A program made the translations under genes and the position numbers. From positions 62,001 through 126,000 of the forward strand of contig NZ_AMBZ01000012.1 in the NCBI RefSeq assembly GCF_000293805.1: a DNA stretch of 64,000 nt, written 5' to 3'. Of the stretch, positions 59,744 to 64,000 are shown in pieces. Origin of the DNA: Paenibacillus alvei DSM 29 (GTDB lineage: Bacteria > Bacillota > Bacilli > Paenibacillales > Paenibacillaceae). A model generated the notes under the pieces. It saw only the letters and a program-made list of their open reading frames with translations, was not told the origin of the DNA and searched no databases. Positions within the stretch are counted from its first letter, which is position 1, and every line of letters begins with the position of its first letter.

Positions 59744-59840
59744 GTGACGAACCTCCTGCTCGCTAGTAGACTGAATGAAGGGATGATAATAATGAATAAT
59801 AGCTTAAATAGCATCGCGGCATATGATGTTCGCAAAGCGC

Positions 59841-60935
59841 TTAATCGGTTGCGTGATAGCCCACGATCATAACGTGAAGTTTCTTGGATAGATCAATTTC
59901 ATGGGGGATCTTCAATGGATTGCCTTCAGCATCGTACAGTATTCTTACAACAGGACGCTGTGGGTATTCAGCATGTATGCGGGCAATAACACCTGACTCA
60001 CCTGTATTCAAATGAATCGACATCCCTATCGGATAAACAGCCATACGGTCTCGAAACAGCTCCAGCATACGCTGCTCATATTGCGTTCCTGAACCGGTAT
60101 AAAGAATTTCCAGCGCCTCATGAGGAAGCATCGCTTTACGATACACACGATGCGTTGTCAAGGCATCATAAGAATCTGTAATTCCAACCCATTTCGCATA
60201 TTCATGAATATCCGGCGATTTGATGCCGCGTGGATATCCGGAACCGTTCAATCGCTCATGGTGCTGGTAAGCACAATGAGCCGCCAGCAGCGGAATATTC
60301 GGCTCATTTTTCAACATGTAGTATCCAATCTCTGTATGCTTCTTCATCTGTGCAAACTCATCATTCGATAATGAACCTGGCTTGTTCAATATGTTCAGAT
60401 TAATTTGCGTTTTGCCGATGTCGTGAAGGAGCGCACCCATGCTCAATGTCCGAAGTTCATTTCGAGGATACCCATGATGAAGCCCTAGCAAAGTCGTATA
60501 AACACACACGTTCAGGGAATGTCGAAACAAATAATGATCTGTCGTCTGCATATCATTCAGCATAACCATCGCTTTATGGTGACCATACAAATCGCCTATT
60601 ATGGCATCCAACACCTCAAAAAACTCCCGCTTCAGTGTCGTGTGCGAAGCTGAACGCTTACGCGTCATTGCTTCTTCAATCAATCGTTTGAATTGCTTGC
60701 GAATCGTCGCGTTGGCAAGTTTTCTCGTATCCCCGCTCAACACATTCGGTGCATGAATACCTTCTGTCCGCGCATCTTCCACGTACACATAGGAGACGCC
60801 CATCGCTTCCAAGCGCTGAATATACGCAGTACTAAGCTCGACTTGCTCCTTGAGCAGCACAAGACCTTCTTCATTATATATTTCTTTTGCTAATCGCATG
60901 CCAGCTCGGCACGCTTGTATAGGTACCCATCGCAA
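59841..60935 (-). CDS. HD-GYP domain protein (364 aa)
   Basis: HD-GYP phosphodiesterases cut cyclic-di-GMP. The catalytic domain shows MGALLHDIGK (His171, Asp172) and the GYP signature in HHERLNGSGYPRG (233-235). The 130 residues before it (MRWVPIQACRAGMRLAKEIY, then AGDTRKLANATIRK) form an N-terminal region without a known domain, shared with the gene at 62240. The start is TTG at 60933-60935 with weak AGGGG upstream. It is next to uppP and the second HD-GYP gene, and none has a GGDEF domain beside it. Activity is inferred. Confidence 0.85.
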   Translation of the reverse strand: MRWVPIQACRAGMRLAKEIYNEEGLVLLKEQVELSTAYIQRLEAMGVSYVYVEDARTEGIHAPNVLSGDTRKLANATIRKQFKRLIEEAMTRKRSASHTTLKREFFEVLDAIIGDLYGHHKAMVMLNDMQTTDHYLFRHSLNVCVYTTLLGLHHGYPRNELRTLSMGALLHDIGKTQINLNILNKPGSLSNDEFAQMKKHTEIGYYMLKNEPNIPLLAAHCAYQHHERLNGSGYPRGIKSPDIHEYAKWVGITDSYDALTTHRVYRKAMLPHEALEILYTGSGTQYEQRMLELFRDRMAVYPIGMSIHLNTGESGVIARIHAEYPQRPVVRILYDAEGNPLKIPHEIDLSKKLHVMIVGYHATD

Positions 60936-61193
60936 GCAGAGTCAACCCCTGAAGTTATGATATTTACATTCACTTAAAATGCATCGAATTAATCATATCA
61001 AATTCTCGCTAGACTAGCGAGTCACTGCCATACATTCCTTTATCTAAGTTGGGAAATTGGCAGAATTCGCTGGCGATCTCCGCTATTATCCATGGATCTC
61101 GGATGAATAAAAGTATACATCTTTTGCATACTTCTGAATTTTCCCAAAATGAAATTTTCAAAATGTCCTGCCCCTGTCAATCAGGAACAGCAG

Positions 61194-62016
61194 CTACATG
61201 ATGAAGTACCAGAATAACGCTGCCAAAACGAAGCGATAAATTGCGAAATGGCGAAGTTTAATCCGCTGAATATGCTTGAGGAAGACAACAACAATTACAT
61301 AGGCTACCACAAAAGATACTAAAAACCGAGCACAAAAAAGCGAGAATATCGAGGGTAAACATCTTATAATTGTCAAGCAGCTCATATCCACTCGCTGCAC
61401 ACATAATCGGGATCGCGATGAGAAAGGAAAAATCCGCAGAAGCTCGGTAGCTAACGCCGCTCATCATACCTCCCGACATCGTAGATCCTGAGCGGGAGAA
61501 GCCTGGCCACAACACAGACAGAATTTGAAACAAACCAATAGAAAAGGCTTGCTTATAGCTAATATCATCCATCGTCTTCGCTGATGGCTCTCTGCGAGAA
61601 CCGTACCATTCCGCGAACCACATAAATGCGCCTCCGACGACAAGCGCCAACAATACCGTTGAGGTGCTGTCAAACAACTGCTTAATATGATCTTTTGCTA
61701 GGTAGGCCACACCTAACGCGGGAGCTATTCCAATGGCGACATGGAGCAGATTCAATCGTTGACAGACGACATTCCCTTGCTGAACGGTTCGTTTGCGCAA
61801 GCCCAACATCCCCATGATCCGATCCCAATATACGACCATCATGGCCAGTGTCGCGCCTAGCTGAATGACGATCTCGAACGTTTTAAGCCAGCTAGCCTGC
61901 TCCTCAATCCCCATTAGCTTCGTTGTTAATATCATATGGCCTGTCGAGGATACAGGTATGAATTCAGTTAATCCTTCAACAATGCCAAGAACAACTGCAA
62001 CGATGACATAGAACAT
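61194..62016 (-). pseudogene. uppP: Undecaprenyl-diphosphatase UppP/BacA, two frameshifts near its end
   Basis: UppP dephosphorylates undecaprenyl diphosphate so the carrier can be reused in wall synthesis. The active-site blocks EGLTEFIPVSSTGHM and WPGFSRSGSTMSGGMM are intact. The frame continues to FTLDILAFLC at about 61340 and then departs from the family; the correct tail (VSFVVAYVIVVVFLKHIQRI, ending YRFVLAALFWYFIM) is in another frame from 61194 to about 61325. Two T runs on the coding strand (six T at 61334-61339 and five T at 61321-61325) each seem one base short: restoring both gives AFFVLGFLVSFVVA, the expected text. The double defect at runs suggests sequencing error. GAGGG lies before the ATG. 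Confidence 0.85.
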
Positions 62017-62239
62017 GGATAAATCCCTCTTTTCCTCCTCATACGAAGTTACTCGAGTTCATCTAATGCGAGCACTCCGAAATCGGACAAAGTATCTTGT
62101 TCTTTGTATACGAGCAGCGGATGAATTTCAGCACCAATTTTTCACAATATTCTGGAAAATGTTATTGTTATCTTTTGTCAGACTTTGGTATGATAAAAGA
62201 TACATGTAGGTCAATATGACTAGAAAGGTGTGACATTTC

Positions 62240-63310
62240 GTGCGGATACATGTCACAGAAATTCAAGAAGGGGACATTCTCTCGAAGGATATTTTCAATG
62301 ATAATGGTCTGTTGGTGCTGTCTGCAGGAACCGTCATGAAGCAGCGGGACATTGCTCTTCTCATTCGTCATCATTTGGAAATGATCAATATCGAGGGCAG
62401 AGCATGCACAGAACCTGCAGTAGAGTCCCCTTATTCTACGAATGAAGGGCAGCAAACCTATCACAGTGCCCATCAAGGGATGCAGAACAGCTATAATACG
62501 GCAATTCACAATGTCGAGAAAATATTTCAAGATGTCGTCCAACATGGATTTGTGCAAGATGAGCTTGTTCAAGAATCCATCACACCGCTTATTCAACAGA
62601 TGGAGAAGCAGCATGATGTTGTCTCCCTCTTGCTTCTGCTGGACTCAAAGGATGATTATACGTATCAGCATTCCGTGCAAGTCGGCATGCTGTCCTACTA
62701 TATTGCGAAGTGGATGCATTACGGGGAAGAAGAAGCGATTCGCATTTGCAAGGCTGGATTTTTGCATGATATCGGCAAGTCCCAAATTGATCGACACCTG
62801 TTACACAAACCAGAGATGCTGACATTTTCCGAATTCGAACAAATGAAATCTCATACTGTTCTCGGATATGAGATTATTCGTGCTGCTTATGATGATGAAT
62901 GGCTTGCGGTCGCTGCCCTCCAGCATCATGAACGCATTGATGGAAGCGGTTACCCTTATGGCACTTCTGATCTTGAGATTCATCCAGTTGCTCGCATCAT
63001 TGCCGTTGCAGATATATATAGTGCGATGACAAGCACACGAATTTATCGGAGCAAGCAGGATTTATTTACGGTTCTGAAAGAGCTTCATACGTTGAGCTAT
63101 ACTGGACTTGATCCCAAAATCGTCCATACCTTCATTCGCCACATGCTGCCTAACTTCGTTCATAAGCAGGCACGCCTAAGCGACGGGCGAACCGGAACAA
63201 TCATCATGAACCATCATACTGAATTTTTCCGGCCGCTCGTGCAAGTTGATAATCAATTCATTGATTTAACGCAATTCCGCAATCTGCATATTGAAAAGGT
63301 ATACATGTAA
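62240..63310 (+). CDS. HD-GYP domain protein (356 aa)
   Basis: Second HD-GYP phosphodiesterase. LHDIGK gives His176-Asp177 and HHERIDGSGYPYG carries GYP (237-239). The N-terminal 130 residues (RIHVTEIQEGDILSKDIFND, then LVLSAGTVMKQRDIALLIRH) match those of the gene at 59841, so the two are paralogues. A long linker between the N-terminal region and the HD domain differs. Start GTG 62240 follows AGAAAGGTG. A promoter with TTGTTA, an 18-bp spacer and TATGAT lies about 45 bases upstream. It is divergent from uppP. Confidence 0.85.
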   Translation: MRIHVTEIQEGDILSKDIFNDNGLLVLSAGTVMKQRDIALLIRHHLEMINIEGRACTEPAVESPYSTNEGQQTYHSAHQGMQNSYNTAIHNVEKIFQDVVQHGFVQDELVQESITPLIQQMEKQHDVVSLLLLLDSKDDYTYQHSVQVGMLSYYIAKWMHYGEEEAIRICKAGFLHDIGKSQIDRHLLHKPEMLTFSEFEQMKSHTVLGYEIIRAAYDDEWLAVAALQHHERIDGSGYPYGTSDLEIHPVARIIAVADIYSAMTSTRIYRSKQDLFTVLKELHTLSYTGLDPKIVHTFIRHMLPNFVHKQARLSDGRTGTIIMNHHTEFFRPLVQVDNQFIDLTQFRNLHIEKVYM

Positions 63311-63356
63311 GTTGCTGTACTAGATTTATTCGTTTACAGCCTGCTTTTTCAAGTGA

Positions 63357-63391
63357 AGCGCGTCGTGATTAACGTATTTATAAGACGCGCT
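63357..63391. terminator. Hairpin between the HD-GYP and deacetylase genes
   Basis: AGCGCGTC (63357-63364) pairs with GACGCGCT (63384-63391). T residues after it are few. The right arm touches the deacetylase stop codon. Confidence 0.45.
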
Positions 63392-64000
63392 CAGGATGTT
63401 TTTGCTTTGACCCGATGTGCCATTAATTCAGAAACGGTGACAAATGAATAGCCCCGCCGCTTCAATTCGGGCAGTATTTTCTTCAGCGCCTGAATGGTCT
63501 GTGTGCTTCCCTCTACTAAGTCGTGCATTAGTACGATGTCACCGTTTCTTGCATGTCCCAGCACCTTATTGACAATTCGATCTACTCCTGGTGAACGCCA
63601 ATCCTTCGTATCTTGATGCCACGACCATAAAATAACGCGGTACCCCTTCTCCCGTGCAATTTCTACAAGCCGTTCATTATAATACCCGCCTGGCGGTCGG
63701 AATAATTGGGGAGGCGTGCCCGTCACCTCTTCAATGACTCGATGCGCCTTCATGATTTCCTCTTCAATTTCTGCCTTCGTTACCCCTTTGCGAAAATACT
63801 TATGGTGGTACGTATGATTCGCAATTTCATGTCCCTCACGAACTGTGCGCTTTACTAATTCTTGGTGCGACTTTACTCTCCATCCTACGACGAAGAAGGT
63901 AGCCTTGGCATTATACTGCTTTAACAGGTCTAAGATAACCGGAGTACGGGTTGGATCAGGGCCATCGTCAAAAGTGAGTGCAATCCGCTTGCCAGCAGAC
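63391..64000 (-). CDS. Polysaccharide deacetylase, NodB domain (5' end beyond window)
   Basis: The NodB catalytic domain of carbohydrate esterase family 4. The visible 203 residues start SAGKRIALTFDDGPDPTRT (the metal-binding Asp-Asp), followed by KATFFVVGWRVKSH, HEIANHTYHHKYF with the two metal-binding His, LFRPPGGYYNERL with the catalytic Arg, and the MHDL end motif. The family removes N-acetyl groups from chitin or peptidoglycan, as PdaA/PdaB do in spores. The beginning, with any signal peptide or membrane helix, lies past the right edge. The stop is TGA at 63391-63393. Confidence 0.9.
   Translation of the reverse strand, partial: SAGKRIALTFDDGPDPTRTPVILDLLKQYNAKATFFVVGWRVKSHQELVKRTVREGHEIANHTYHHKYFRKGVTKAEIEEEIMKAHRVIEEVTGTPPQLFRPPGGYYNERLVEIAREKGYRVILWSWHQDTKDWRSPGVDRIVNKVLGHARNGDIVLMHDLVEGSTQTIQALKKILPELKRRGYSFVTVSELMAHRVKAKTS

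Overview
The window is a low-to-mid GC Gram-positive, endospore-forming chromosome, most likely Paenibacillus or a close relative (Paenibacillaceae). The evidence is strong AGGAGG-type ribosome sites, frequent GTG/TTG starts, the spore-associated genes ytvI, ytrH, ytrI and yheC/yheD, a YpdA-type bacillithiol reductase, and a backbone that follows the Bacillus order ytoI-ytpI-ytrI-ytrH-dnaE-accD-accA-pyk-fxsA-ytvI-citZ-icd-mdh-phoP/phoR. Species is not resolvable from the sequence alone.

Layout. Bases 1-11.5 kb are accessory: an IS110 transposase cut by the window edge, a frameshifted serine recombinase with a divergent small XRE regulator, a winged-helix regulator, and a secreted polymorphic-toxin locus (568-aa secreted companion, 1780-aa RHS/YD-repeat protein with a HINT domain and a short toxin tip, and a putative 145-aa immunity protein). 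From 11.7 to 36.5 kb is housekeeping backbone: a PadR-DUF4180 regulator, PhoP/PhoR, class I fumarase, a 5'-nucleotidase-like HD protein, two ytvI genes flanking the citZ-icd-mdh TCA operon (with a readable cre/promoter overlap), fxsA, a thioesterase, pyk, accDA, dnaE and ytrH/ytrI. From 36.5 to 39 kb is an AT-rich interval with an IS1595-like transposase gene and three families of short tandem repeats. From 39 to 64 kb lie ytpI/ytoI, a very unusual YhgE/Pip protein, yheA/yheB, a five-gene tandem array of YheC/YheD ATP-grasp genes, an LD-carboxypeptidase, a possible caspase-fold (CHAT-like) protein, a HAD phosphatase, ypdA, yfkAB, an MMPL transporter, two HD-GYP genes around uppP, and a polysaccharide deacetylase cut by the right edge.

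How the genes work together. The toxin locus reads as one transcription unit encoding surface display, delivery and self-protection. The citZ-icd-mdh run, with the class I fumarase nearby, supplies TCA enzymes under carbon-catabolite control. accDA, pyk and dnaE are core metabolism and replication. The yhe array and the ytr/ytv genes belong to spore formation. HD-GYP proteins suggest cyclic-di-GMP signalling near undecaprenyl-phosphate recycling.

A striking property is the number of small lesions: apparent one-base losses in the recombinase, accD, the fifth yhe gene and uppP (two), a 40-bp tandem duplication that breaks a membrane-protein gene, and two patches of decayed genes (15.6-15.9 kb and 25.5-26.0 kb). 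Because accD is normally essential, uncorrected homopolymer sequencing errors are a serious alternative to real mutation. The most novel-looking items are the 19-residue His/Asp repeat arrays inside the YhgE-like protein, the toxin tip plus immunity gene, the stand-alone CHAT-like protein and the expanded YheC/YheD array.
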